A DNA stretch of 64,000 nt from Xylaria sp. FL1777 (taxonomy: Eukaryota; Ascomycota; Sordariomycetes; Xylariales; Xylariaceae): positions 248,001 to 312,000 of the forward strand of contig MU400522.1 in assembly GCA_022578965.1 (NCBI GenBank). The letters run 5' to 3'. The translations under genes and the position numbers were made by a program. Positions 10,256 to 22,545 of the stretch are shown here, piece by piece. Each line of letters opens with the position of its first letter. The stretch's first letter is position 1. The notes beneath the pieces were generated by a model, which was not told the origin of the DNA, did not search any database, and saw nothing but the letters and a program-made list of their open reading frames with translations.

Positions 10256-12130
10256 CTGATCAGCGAGGGTGCGCCGGGTGTGGGTGTCAGATCCACATGG
10301 AGGCGATGGAGCCCGCCAAGACGTTCATTGGTACGCAGGAGCTCATCTTGATCGTAGGGTCCATGGTAGCGTGTGTGGTAGTGGTTGTTGTAGTGTGTGA
10401 TGTAGGTAGTGAGTGTGTGTGCCGGCAGCCTGTACTGGTGTACTGGTACAACCGCACAGCCCGCGACATTGGGAACTGGGAACCGAGGCGGCGGCGGCCG
10501 AGGGTGGCAATTGGGTCTAGGTACGTACAGTACCAGGTGGTGTACGTAGTGTAGTAGGGCGCTGCGGAGTCGAGATCCTCAGATGAAAGTACATACGCTA
10601 CAGATCTGTGATCCGTCTGTCTATTGGGTCGACCAGTGTTTGCAAATGCGATCTGCGGAATGACGCCAAGCATCAGAATGCAAAGCAACCAAGATAGCAC
10701 GCTGGTGTAGAAGCGCCAGCAAGAATCACGATAATACACACCCCGCGTTTTCAGCTATCTGTCTATGTTAATCTACCTCCATTTGTCGAATACTTCTACA
10801 TTTATCACAAGGTACCTAGGTAGGTAAACAACAACTAGGCGTATTACTTAGCTTGGAAAACCGAGAAGATGGAACAGTCATGGACTTATAAGCAATGACG
10901 TAGGTTGTGCTGTATAGACAATCTACAACAGGTGAGTAGCTAAGTACTTGCAGCCTGGAGAAAGGCGGGGGGTGGAGACCCCATAATCTGCAGCACCCAA
11001 GGTACATTACATCCCCTCATTGGTAGGTATGGTAGATATTCTTGATGGAGATTTACAATGTACAATAACAATATGGATAGAGTGTTAGATACTAAAGTAC
11101 GGAGGTAGACAATCTTTCCAGTAATCTGATACCGACCTTTGACCTACCTGGGTACTATAATGTTAACGAATATTCTAGTGAGAAACGTGGAAACGTGGAA
11201 AAGCCGGGTGCTGTTACAGACCGGTTGCTAAATTTCTACCCCAATACCTACTGCCGCTAAATTATAGGACTCTTAGGCAATCAATGTCCTACAATAGTAA
11301 TTTTCTACTGGGTATTTCTTCGGTACGATTGGACTTGATCGGAGCTGGTGTCCCCATGGCCGTGCTTGTGGACTGTGACACCTGAGGCATCACCAGTGCG
11401 GGCCTTTCCATATCAGTATACCGCAACTATAATTATGGCTATTAAACTGATTATAGCGAGGTAAACAACTTTCTTCTCAATGTTTTCATAGAAGAACATC
11501 TAGTATAATTAACTATGCTATTAATAATTAGCTGGCGTTAACATCATTACAGAACGCAACCAACCACATATGATAAAATCCATGATCCAGGTTTCATTCT
11601 ACCTAGTAGGTATGGTCTGTCCATAATCTAGTCAACGCAAAGTTGTCAAAACCACTTGTCTGTGGGCCAAAGTTCCATATCTGCAGTACCTATACAGTCA
11701 AAACCCTTAAACGATTTATTTTCATCAATTGTGATATATCAAATGGCTAGGCAATCAGTTGTGGCTACATATGATAAATAGTGTTGCAAAGGCAGTATGT
11801 GTAAGTACATACAGAGGTAAGAGTTGATAATTTGTTCACGATGTTCTAGGTTTATGTAGTACACAAAGAGGCCTAGCTACGTGCATTAGGTACACGGAAA
11901 TAGGTACCTGTTATACCTATTCTAAGTACCTCGGTACATTCTCTAGGCCTTTGAAGCCTAGAGTCAACAGCCTGCAGCCTAAGTACCCACGGCAATACGG
12001 GTACTTACGTATGGTACTGCTATACCGCCGCTATACCCATAAGTACCTAGGTAGTTGCCTTATCTTATCCCTGCCCTTAGCATAAGTCGTTGCTGCTGCT
12101 GATATCGAGCGAACGTCCGACGTGATGCGC

Positions 12131-12154
12131 CCTCCCTGCCTCCCTGCCTCCCTG
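12131..12154. repeat. Three tandem CCTCCCTG units
   Basis: Three perfect 8-bp copies in the promoter region of the TBC gene. Confidence 0.85.
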
Positions 12155-12498
12155 ACTTGAGCCTAGAACTACCGAACCCCACGACACAACACCCTCTCTC
12201 AGGTCATAAGTCACATATGACACAACGCTCCTGATCGTGGACCATAGACCAAGGTCGCAGACCGTTAGACCGTAGACTACGAAGCCCTCCCGGGCCGCGG
12301 ACGTCAGCCGCCCACATAGACAGCCGCAAGACATAGCCACATGCACTCTTTTGTCTCGTTCTTCTCGTTCTTCTCATCCTTCACTATCGAAGAACCAGCT
12401 TGCCAGCTCGTGGATGCTTGTGATCGCCGTCCGCTATGAATTAAACCCCCCTCGGATATCGTCGACGACGGGCTCAAGCGGAAGGGGCTGCGGCAATC

Positions 12499-15400
12499 AT
12501 GTTCAACCTCTCCAGCTTCGTCCAGAGGGCGCAATCGGCCGCCCAGCAGCTGATTGATCCCATGCAGGGCTTGAACCTGACCAACTCCGACAGAAACCCC
12601 TCCAAGGCCTCCCTCTTTCAGGGCCAATTCCGTCTCCCGAGCTCCCAGACGCCCCTGTTTGAGATTCCCGCCGAACTCACCATCCCTCCCTCAAACGCTA
12701 CCCACGGTGGTAAGGACACCGACCGAGGCTGGCATTATGCCGGAAGGCTACATCTCTCCGAGTCCTATCTTTGCTTCTCTACAACTCCCTCGAGCTTTGC
12801 CCAGTCCGCGAGCACCTCTACGTCATCTGCCTTCACCGGTCAAACCCATGGTGCTGGCCCGAGCGGCAATGGCTTCACCTTTCCTCTATGCGCTATACGA
12901 CGTGTCGAGCGCTTGAATAGCCAGAACTTCCAGGTAGGTAGACGACGCTCCCGAGGAGACTGCATGTAATTAACACATCTTCGCCACTTAGTTTTCCCTC
13001 GCTATCACTACCTGGAACGGGATCGCCCAGGAGCAAGCCAAAGACAAGGCCGCTCTGAAAGACCGGAAGGATTTCCGAGAACAAAGAATCACAATACAAC
13101 TTGCAGGAAGCCGTCCGGCCTGCGAGAGGTTTTGCGATGGCCTCAAGAAGGGTCTGCGAGGAGCGGTCGGAAGCGTCGGGAAGCTGAAAAAGGTCATAGG
13201 GGAATGCTATTCGGAATATTTACTACGACCCGAAGAAAAGAAGAACGCCGTGTCTCCTGATGCTGGCCTCGGTGTGGTATTCAAATACCCGGGCGACCCA
13301 AGAAAGCTAAGAGACCGTGCAAAAATGAGATTATGGGCTGAATATTTACGTGATAATGGCCGCAATGCTACTTTAATACGTCAACCAACCTTCCACAAAC
13401 TGATAAGAGTTGGCCTGCCCAACCGCCTGAGGGGAGAAATGTGGGAATTGACCTCCGGTTCATTATATCTTCGACTTGAGAATCCTACACTCTATACCGA
13501 TACCCTCGACAAATTTTCAGGCCAAGAATCTCTGGCTATTGACGAGATAGAGAAGGACTTGAACCGCAGTCTTCCCGAATATCCTGGATTCCAAAGCGAA
13601 GATGGCATTAATCGCCTCCGTCGGGTTCTTACTGCCTACAGCTGGATCAATCCTGACGTCGGCTACTGTCAAGCCATGAACATCGTGGTAGCCGCCCTTC
13701 TCATTTACATGTCGGAAGCGCAGGCGTTTTTTCTCCTCTCAGCACTGTGCGATAAATTAGTACCTGGATATTATTCTTCTACCATGTACGGGACACTTTT
13801 GGACCAGAAAGTGTTCGAGTCACTAGTGGAGAAGACAATGCCTATATTGTGGGAGCATCTAGTCAAGAGTGATGTTCAACTTTCAGTCGTATCTCTCCCT
13901 TGGTTTCTGTCTCTTTACATAAACTCCATGCCGTTAGTGTTTGCATTTAGAGTACTGGACGTATTTTTTGTTGAGGGACCAAAGGTTCTTTTTCAGGTCG
14001 GCTTGGCTATCTTGCGGATTAACGGTGAAGAGCTACTCGATGCGGCAGACGACGGCGCTTTCATTTCGGTACTGAAGTCTTACTTCTCGCGTCTAGATGA
14101 GTCTGCGCACCCGAAATCCGAGAACCCTAAGCTTCGCGCAATCAATCGGTTCCAGGAACTTATGGTTGTCGCTTTCAAAGAATTTTCTGCTATCACGCAC
14201 AGCACCATACAAGATCTACGGCTCAAGAATAAGGACGCAGTACTCAATAACATTGAGAACTTCGCTAAACGAACAGCCATCCGGAATCTGGGCCCCGACA
14301 GCAAGGTTCTGAGCCCAGAAGAGCTGGGGGCTCTATATGATCGATTCTACGGAGTACTATATGAACGGCAGCAACGCGCTCGCATTATCCAAGAAGAGCA
14401 GCGCCGTCGCGCAAAAGTGAGCAAAGTGAGAGCCAGCGAAGCGTTCCAGGAACATCATGATCATGGCGTTGAAAAAGGTCGGGTTGGACTTGGTCCTAGC
14501 ACTAGTTTAATGGATTACGATGCCTTCCGGGAATTCTTAGCAAGCATTTCGAAATGGGCCATTTCAGACGCACCCCCACCTTCACCTCGACGTGAACCGT
14601 CCTCCGACCGCAGTCCGTATTTTGGAAGCTTTAGACGTTCTGATGTAAATCTGCTCTCACCATGGGGTAGTGGTCCAGAACCAGCTGACCACGAATTCAT
14701 GCAAAGGCTATTTCAAAAGTGGGACGTGACCAACAGCTCGAGCCTTACGCTACAAAATGTTGTTACCGGTTTGGCCAAAATTAAGGGAGGAAGGGACATC
14801 ATGGGTTCTATCACCTACTTCTTTGAACTCTACGATGATGATGAGGACGGCAAGGTGGATCGCGAGGGTATTTTGCGGGTATCAGAAGCACTTCTATTCC
14901 TTTCAAGGCGTGGACTGGAAGGGACCCTTAGCAATTCCAACTCGACCACGATGCTTGGCGGCATCACAGAAGCAGACAGTGCGTCATTCAGCCCACCCAT
15001 AGGTGGTACTGTGAACGAACGTTTCCTCGGCAGCGTCAGCGCATTCATCAGACGTTGCTTTGAATATGCTGACCCAGACCATCTCAGTAATCAAGACGAA
15101 GCTATACAGATGACAATCCCCGATACACCCGTTACATCTAAAGAGGACGCTTCGGTTGATGATGGTACATTTGCTATTGGCGATGATGAGGATGAAGAAG
15201 AGGAGGACATATTAGCTTTTGACGGCCCCTCACCTCAGCCAATCACCAGAGGCAAGAAGAAGATCGATCTAGAGCCAATTCCTCCAGCGATGGGTAACCC
15301 GACTGAGAATGCGGCGAGAAGAACTGTGTCAAAAGCCCAATCCGAAAAGGCAAATGTTGCACTGGACCCTTCGAACCCTCTACACATTACGCTACCGACA

Positions 15401-15973
15401 TTCCGCATGGTTGTCCTAGCAGACGAGCTCCTCGAACAATTCTTCGAGTCCTCCTTCCCTACTTCACTACACATTATTGATGGCTTGCCCAACGCAACCA
15501 GTCAGTCGCCCTCACTCACGACTTTCTCTAGTTTGAATTTTAGTCGCCCAACTACCTTGTCTCCATCGGGAGCTCAGCCAGGCTTAACGGGTGCTGGCCG
15601 CGGGTTACGAGGGGTGCTTGACAACATAGTTACGGATGCCTCACGAGTGGCAGCTGAAGTTCGACGACGGATGGAGGAGGCCCAACGCGAACTAGAAAAG
15701 AACGCATTACCAGGGCAGAGGGACGAGGATGAGGAGGATGACGAAGATCTTCAGGGTCCTGTCAAATCTACAAGTGCTTACGGTGGCGACGCGGAAAGAA
15801 GGAGCGTGAGATCTTCTGATAGAGACCTGTTAGATGGCGCAGATGCAGACGCTGGAGCCACCAGAGAAGCCCACAATTCGGGTCAGTCACTCCTTGACAG
15901 CAATATTGAGCAGGAAGGAAGGATAGACGCAGTCAATAATGCGACGCAAAGGATTGTGGAGTTTGAGAGTTGA
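12499..15973 (+). CDS. GRAM-TBC-EF-hand Rab GTPase-activating protein (Gyp2/Mdr1-like), 1138 aa
   Basis: Two exons, 12499-12933 and 12992-15973, are joined in phase 0 (NFQ/FSLAIT) across a 58-nt intron GTAGGT...CACTTAG. The protein switches off Rab GTPases in membrane traffic by speeding GTP hydrolysis. Residues about 50-180 fit a GRAM domain. The TBC domain is at about 290-500 and carries both catalytic fingers: IEKDLNR (IxxDxxR, Arg finger) and GYCQAMN (YxQ, Gln finger). RGEMWELTSG starts the domain. An EF-hand-like loop YDDDEDGKVDREG lies near residue 758; the usual acidic residue at loop position 12 is Gly, so calcium binding may be weak. The C terminus is acidic and disordered, with a coiled stretch near RRRMEEAQRELEKN. 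The domain order GRAM, TBC, EF-hand matches fungal Gyp2/Mdr1 and animal TBC1D9. The start ATG is the first in frame with the GRAM region. Confidence 0.92.
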
Positions 15974-16718
15974 AATGCACATACAGCAGGAGTTAGGTAT
16001 TAGTCCGGAACATGATTGCTTTTGTTTACCGAGGATGTATCAGTCGACTACGCTATTGCAGCAAGGGCATTAAAACCACCGAGTCAAAAAGTGATGAAGC
16101 TGAAACATGACCACGGTGCTAAGGATTTGGTGAGATAACAATATATGTAAATATTTCAGACGGCCAGCCTCCCCCCTTTTATACACCTTCTTCAACCAGA
16201 GAACTACACACACTAGGCGATACTAGGGGCGATCACCATCCCTTAGCAGGAGTTAATATCCCGGCCACATGCTGGCGGTACGAACAAAAGATAGAGGACA
16301 CAGAAAGAAAACAGGATCTTCGCCCTCATTCCAAGGGCGAGAGAGACGGTTCAGGTTTGAATCAAAACAACAGCTAATGAGTGCTAGTTCATGAAGGATC
16401 TAAAGGAGGGAGGGGAGGACGACCACCCTTACTCATTCTCAAAGCATTCCACCCCAAGACATTTCACCTAGATTATCGAGGGTGTTGGTCAAGGGGAATA
16501 TCCCTTCGAGGAGACTTTGTGCTTAAAATATCATGCCTTTCGCAATCGTTTTCTCGTAAATCCCCTACGCTCTTTTCTATCATCATCGCAATTATCACGC
16601 TCATTGTCTTTATTTTCTACCTTCACTACTTTGTATCTTACAGCAAGCTTCTTGTTCATCACAACCGCTGGCCACTCGAACGATTACTTTACAAGGTTCC
16701 AGGGGAAGAATTGTCGAC
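15974..16718. other. Intergenic, 3' UTR of the TBC gene and promoter of the WSC gene
   Basis: The stretch has a C/T-rich block at about 16165-16195 (including TTTTATACACC) and a pyrimidine-rich leader (about 16540-16690) before the WSC start codon. Overlapping open frames at 16381-16930 have no motif and run into the WSC gene in other frames. Confidence 0.45.
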
Positions 16719-19700
16719 ATGGGGCTGTCGACGCGGGCTGGAGCCGTGGCTCTTGCCTCATTACTTGCACTCAGATCCGTGGTCAATGCCCAAGGTTTCT
16801 ACTACCAGGACCTTGGCGTATGTGGTGCCCAGTTCACCCATCAATACTTGGGATGTGCAACAGTAGACAGCGGGCCATTCGTTTTCGAGCCGACCAATTG
16901 GGATCCAAGCGCTACGGCGGACAATTCTAGAAGTTATATCAACTACGATGTCGGAGATTTTGTCAACAACACAATTACACCTCACTTTTGCGCCCAGACC
17001 TGCCGAGCTCATGGCTTCAAGTATGCTGCCGTCTTCAGTGAGAGGTCATGTCGGTGCGGAGGCACTCTAGACTACCAGACAATAGCTGGAGTTAGTGTGA
17101 CGCTCAGCGACAAAATCCAGGCGAACTCCGAAGCTAGTTGTACGGTGAAGAAGAGCGGAACTCCCCCTGACCCTTGCCCTGGAGACCGACGTGAGGGTTG
17201 CGGCTCCGATCAGGGTGCGCGTATCTATGTCGACCCTTCGTTTCCGGATGTGAGAGGCGCGAGTAACCTGGCTTCGAGTTATAACCTCCTTGGATGCTTC
17301 AAGAACGCCAGATTCCCTTCTGCGGTAGACTACACGACTGTGACAGCATCATCGGCCCCTACATGCCTGGCATACTGTGCCAACTTGGGACTGCCTTATG
17401 CTTTTATGATCAGACAGTCCCCGTACGTCTGGACTGATTCCCATCTGAATTCGTAGGACACCTATACTGACGTTGTTGTACAGGGGAGTTGAGTGCCACT
17501 GCGGTTCTGAGTTCAATAAGGATATGGCACAGGCCGATTCCAGCACTAGCTGTACTAGCAAATGCTCAAGTACCACCGATACTACGTAAGATAATTCCAT
17601 CGGCTGTCATAACACCCTAGATGTCCTTGTTAACGCGTATATCAGCCCATGTACTGGCCAAGATTGCTGTGCTATCGGTGGAGGGCCAGCTCCAGTCTAT
17701 GCAAATGTCAACTTCATGGGATGCTTCGTCCCCGTCATCCCAGGTACAACCAATCCTGAGTCGGACCACCCGGCGCCCAACGGGTACAATTGCTTCACCA
17801 CGCCAGCAAGCATCCTCAGTCGCCCTACCTCAGTTGTCGCGAACTACAACTCGAGGACGATATCAGCCTCAGCAAGCTTCGTAGCCACGGCCAGCCCAAG
17901 CGCTATTGCACGTCCCTTTGTGAACTATGGCTGCTGGCAGAACAACCCACTCAGCAGCTTATTCGACTCGTTCACACAATCTACCCTCGCGTCCACCGCT
18001 GTGAATGTTGAAAGTTGCGTCGCTTACTGTGATGCTGCTGGTCAGAAGTTTGCCGCCCTTTCCGGCAAGTATCCGAATACCCAATGTTCCTGTTCAAATA
18101 GCATCAAGGCCAACCTTGTTTCGACGGACGTCATGCAGGACTGCAATCAGCCGTGCGCAGGATCACCCACGCAGAACTGCGGTGGCGACAACGGTCCTCT
18201 GATCTATGCCAGGAACGACGTAACTTCTAACCCGTGGGCTGTTCAATGGACTTCCTCTCGGTCCAACACGATCACGTACAGTTGTGCTGGTTCAGGTGAG
18301 TCCCATATTTCCAGTCGCGTCAGTCGTGATTATCGATGTTTCTTGCACCGTGATGGCTGTGCTGTCTTGTTAGATGTCGAGCTGTACTGGCCGTCATATC
18401 TCTGGTGATTTAGTCCAGAAAAAGTACAATGCTGATGTCGTGTATAGCAACCCCTAGCAACACGCCTACCGGTTCTCCTTCTGGCTCACCCTCCGCCTCT
18501 CCCTCTGGCTCTCCCTCTGCCTCCCCCTCGGGCTCACCTTCTGCGTCCCCGTCGGGCTCTCCCTCTGCCTCCCCCTCGGGCTCACCTTCCGCTTCCCCCT
18601 CCGGATCTCCCTCTGGGTCTCCTTCCGGCTCACCCTCTGGCTCACCTACAGGCACCCCCTCTGGTTCTCCCTCTGGTTCCCCTACAGGCTCACCCTCAGC
18701 CTCGCCGTCTGGTTCTCCGTCTGGCTCTCCGTCTGGCTCTCCGTCTGGCTCTCCGTCTGGTTCTCCCTCTGGTTCTCCCTCTGTCTCACCTACAGGCTCA
18801 CCGACAGGCACTCCCTCGGGCCCTGCCACTGGCTCTCCTTCCGGTTCTCCCTCCGGTTCTCCCTCCGGTTCCGTCTCTGGTTCTCCCTCTGGCTCTGCCT
18901 CTGCCTCTGGTACTACTTCCGGTCCTTCTGTCAGCAATTCAATGTCAGGCGGCATCCCCTCAAGCGGTATCCCGACCACTACTATGACAGTGAGCCCATC
19001 GGGCAGCGGTGGTGCGACCAGCTCTCCTGGTGGAACAGGCAGCGCTTCACCTAGCACGACCGGACCGGGTGTACCTGGTATTACTGACCTTCCCCTGGAT
19101 ACCTACGTTATTCTTCAAGTGGCTCCACACACCCCCTCCAAGAAGCGTGGTGCCTCGAGCCAGCGTCGTCAATCAGTTGGAGGATTTATAGGCGGTGCTG
19201 GCCCCAACAACCCGAATACTTGTGATGAGGCGAGCATGTTTGGTCTTCGAAGTGGTCAACTCGTCTCAGGCAGTCAGTCCGTCGCCACCAACCCTGGTGT
19301 TGCGTTTATGCAGTTCGAGGTTTTGCCCACGGGAACCATTAGTCGCATATTCACCATCGTCAATGGCTACTTGCACTGGTACAACGATCAGTTCACCGGC
19401 GGCGAGGCCGAATTCTGCCAGGTTCCTGATGGAACGGTGTACATCGTGTTCCGAGGAGATAATTCCGGTCCCGCCAACTGTCAACGTGTTGATGTCCTCA
19501 CTTACTTTGGTACGTCTAGCCCTTTGCCCCATGAGTACAGGCCCCCCTAGAATTCAACTAGTACACTAACACTCTCACAGCTCGCGAATGCGTGAATGGC
19601 CAGATCGTATCAGGCCCCATTTCTTCCGGAGTTCCCACCGGTGGTAACAGCGGCAGTACCGGAACCAGTGGCGGCATACCCACGGGTACGGGTAGCCCTG

Positions 19701-19834
19701 GCTCCGACGAGCCTATACCAGAGAAAGATTGGTTATTCGAAGAGGGTCATGCGCCCGACGACTATCCCTGTTCAGAGACCACCGAATCCTGGGTCATCGG
19801 CGAGCCGACCTTCCTACCTCATAACGAGCTCTAG
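16719..19834 (+). CDS. Secreted multi-WSC-domain protein with long Ser/Pro/Gly repeat, about 923-930 aa
   Basis: Supported exons are 16719-17422, 17484-17585, 17646-18295, a large exon ending 19509, and 19581-19834. The large exon starts at 18448, after an intron of 152 nt. Alternatively it starts at 18458, with an extra 31-nt microexon at 18374-18404; both models keep frame, giving 923 or 930 residues. The N terminus is a signal peptide ending VVNAQG. Three WSC-type Cys-rich modules follow at about residues 35-165, 190-285 and 350-450, each with patterns such as FCAQTC, CRCGG, CLAYC and CHCGS. WSC domains bind polysaccharide and occur in wall stress sensors and secreted wall proteins. Then come about 150 residues of GSPS/ASPS repeats, likely O-mannosylated, and a Cys-containing beta-rich domain (about residues 690-840). 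No transmembrane segment or clear GPI signal is seen at the C terminus, so it is more likely a wall or secreted protein than a Wsc1-type sensor. Confidence 0.85.
18470..18930 (+). repeat. Coding minisatellite for GSPS/ASPS repeats
   Basis: Tandem 12-nt units, mostly TCT-CCx-TCx-GGx, encode runs of Gly-Ser-Pro-Ser and Ala-Ser-Pro-Ser inside the WSC protein. Units differ at third positions, so selection seems to have kept the peptide while the DNA drifted. The complement also stays open for more than 200 codons (EGEPEGEP type), which is a composition effect. Confidence 0.9.
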
Positions 19835-22446
19835 ATAAGCGGCCGGCAAAACAGCTTCGGCTACATTTGCACTTGGTTGGGTGCCAAGATCACATGATCC
19901 ATCTGGCCCCCTAATTTGTACTCTCATGAACATGAGCTATGACGTAAACGCACTCGGTTCAAATGAATTTTCCCGGTTTTTTTTTTCTGCAAGGTAGTCG
20001 TTCTGGAATTCCCGTTTCACTCATTTCCGCATTTCGGGGAGAGCCTGTGCGACGTAGTCGTGGGGTAAGCAAGGGGGTTGGGCTGGGCAACATAACAGGC
20101 AGGCGCTTAAGAAAGCGTAACGGAAAATCATGTTTCTATGCATGGATAAGTATGTATGAGTGGATGTCGATAAAGAGATGGATAGTAGTTACTCGTTTTA
20201 GACTTCCTATTGAATGGAAGTTGTCACTCTTTCCATCTTGAGTTACATCTTGACCGGTTCGTTCGGACTTCCCCGTGATGCGATGACCCGTGGCCTTGGG
20301 TTGTCCTAGTCTACCAGACTCCTTCTCACACCGACTCACGTCTTGCTAGCTGATTCTGCTACCGATAGGTATGTGTCATCCAGTTATAGAGAGCTGCGTA
20401 GAAAGATGGGTGAAGTTATGACAATAGAACCCATCGACAAATCGTAATCTTTACGTCAGACTTCCATCATGAGAGATTTCTGGGACCTTTCGGTCTTTGC
20501 TCCGGCGGGGAAAAGGGGGAACCCGTTGGGAGCCTGCAGACGCGAATCGAATTAGTGATCAAGATTCTGTCGGTGCGAAAATTTATCATGCTGTGTCTTC
20601 GTAGAAATCTTGAATGAGAGAAGTGCCGGTATTACTCACGAGGAAACGTGGAGCGCTCTCAGCCGTCGTTATCGCTTGCTCGGAGCTAGCTTTGAAGAGC
20701 TGCGGTAGGAATGCCCACTATGTATATAAATCATGAGAGTTACCTCATCTCCATTAGCTTAGTGTGTCTTTTTTTCTTTTCTGGTTTCTTTTTATTTTCT
20801 CTCTAAAGCCACAACGGATATCGTCATTAGAGAGTTCATTGGATAGAGCCGCAAGTTAGGCAAGCAATATTCTTAGAACTTCATTCGGCACTCAATGCCT
20901 AGATGGCCCGGAGGGTCAGTATGCACATAGACAGATGGGATAGCTAACCAATTAGGGTTCAGCCATATTCTGTACGGGACGGCCCGTTATCCCAATGGTA
21001 CGTTTATGCCTTTCAACAAGGGGGGGCTAGCCTGCTTGCCGAATCCTTGGTCGAGGGTAACGTGGGATTGATCTGCGCGTGTACGTTGGTCTACCTAGAC
21101 TGAACGCACACCGGGTTGCGTCGCTGCTTACCATCTAGATGATGAGACCTCGCTGTACTGCCAGCGGGTCAGGGTAGTATCTTGTGAGGGATCGGTTCCA
21201 TGGCTGTCTCTCATGTCGTCTTGCCTCATCTAGATTGCGGTACACCGCACCAGACCCCCTGAGCTGCATGGTCACTCCGGATATTTGCCAATCCAATCCC
21301 CTTGCAGCTGTCACCGTAGCTGTACGTCTATCTTACGACATCAGAGGGGATCACAAGATAGATCGATCAAGTCATCTGAACGAGCTGGTTACTGAAGAGC
21401 TTTAGATATGTGATAGACAGGGTCGAAGGCTCTCTCATCTTGATGCTCTACCCTGCGCGTAGAGCTGTTCAGTGGGCACATGACCAAAGCTTTCGGATCA
21501 AATGATCCACCCGGGGACCACCGCCTATGTAGGACTAAGTAGGCTTTATGTCGATGTAGAGGGAGGAGGCAGATTTGAGGAGGACGCGGCGAGATCCGAA
21601 ACAACCTTGAATTTGGTTCACGGCCGGCCATTGGACCCAGGAGAGAAGAAAAACAAGAATAAAAATAAACATCAAACGTTCGTATACTAAGTAAAGATAA
21701 CTGAACTGGCGGCGTGCGTCAGTGGGACGTCTTGCTCCGTTGGGATAGGGCTACTAGCGTACATGACGATACTACCCAATTACATACAGCATTAGTGGAA
21801 GCTGTTAATGCCTAACAAGGGGCTCTCTGCAAGCTAGTGGCGGAAGTGAACGTCAAGGCTTAGTTGGTTTGCCAGCCCTTGCTTGTGGGTACGGTACAAT
21901 ATCGACGACAATGCTCCCAAGATCGGTGATGGGGGTTTTAATTAGGTAGAGCGCTCTAAGGTAACCTTACATAGTGGTATTACTAATCTAGTCTTCATAG
22001 GCTACTTTACAAAAGAAAAAAAAAGGGAACTCATACTCTCTGAATAATTTCATAAGCATTTATATGTAGCTCATATAGTTAAATTGGAATGTCCCTGGCC
22101 CTACTGCCAGGCTTACATGTTTAATATCTCAGTTTGCTTTCGACCTAGAGGTCATAGTGGTCTGTACTTCGACTCTAGGTCGCAAATTCTAACGGTCTTC
22201 CAATTGTGTCCTTGGTAGACCGTACCAATATTATTCGTACGAAGAATTCCCAAAACCGAACTAGAAAAACCCCATAAATTATATCTTATCTCGTTTTCCT
22301 AGCGAAAGAAATTTGTTCTCATTGGGAAACGCTGGACCCAGAAGACAACATTTAAGTGCCGAGCAAGCGCAATGCTAAATAGTGCGAAAAGGCTATATCA
22401 GCTATTTATTCTTGCCTGTATCTATGTTCTTTGGGATCTCACCTGT
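19835..22446. other. Gene-free region
   Basis: About 2.6 kb after the WSC gene. A poly-T run of about ten lies near 19978. No open frame shows a family motif. The notable item is the inverted repeat at 22141-22182, listed separately. Confidence 0.4.
22141..22182. repeat. Inverted repeat, 10-bp perfect stem
   Basis: Arms CGACCTAGAG (22141-22150) and CTCTAGGTCG (22173-22182) are perfect reverse complements around a 22-nt loop. The flanks (TTTGC on the left, GCAAA on the right) extend the pairing with a small bulge. It could be a transcript hairpin or a trace of a small element. Confidence 0.75.
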
Positions 22447-22545
22447 CTAACAGATGTACGTGGCACAGATGGGGCAGCTTCTTCCAGCGAAGACCCATGT
22501 CTCAACCCCGTCCTCTTTGCAGGTTGGGCATCGTTTTCCAGGAGC
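22447..22545 (-). CDS. Possible 3' exon of a small Cys-rich (CxxC...CxxC) protein
   Basis: After an acceptor TTAAAG the minus strand stays open for 32 codons to a TAG and encodes APGKRCPTCKEDG, then TWVFAGRSCPIC, ending YIC. Two CxxC pairs spaced by 14 residues look like a zinc ribbon or knuckle. A possible first exon with ATG near 22870 (MCITGGYTIYG, then a GTATGT donor) exists, but I could not find a convincing middle exon. The family is not recognised. The Cys pattern makes it worth keeping at low confidence. Confidence 0.3.
   Translation of the reverse strand, partial: APGKRCPTCKEDGVETWVFAGRSCPICATYIC

Larger units (their letters stand above)
10062..12498. other. Divergent intergenic region between kinase and TBC genes
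   Basis: About 2.4 kb holding the promoters of two divergent genes. The kinase side has a purine run on the plus strand (10230-10255, GGA repeats), which is a CT-rich leader for the kinase. The middle (about 10740-12060) is AT-rich with many GGTAC, CCTAGG and TAGGTA motifs. A triple CCTCCCTG repeat lies at 12131-12154. Open frames at 10111-10554 (+) and 10287-10739 (-) follow the simple repeats and have no motif. Confidence 0.45.

Noticed and set aside
10111..10739. Open frames upstream of the kinase, one with a hydrophobic start resembling a signal peptide (minus strand from 10739)
   Set aside because: They follow GGA and GT-rich simple sequence, overlap each other on opposite strands, and lie in the shared promoter region. 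No motif supports either.
18410..19057. Minus-strand frame of 215 codons rich in GEPEGEP
   Set aside because: It is the complement of the GSPS coding repeat; any such repeat keeps the opposite frame open. The plus strand has the splice sites, signal peptide and WSC domains.
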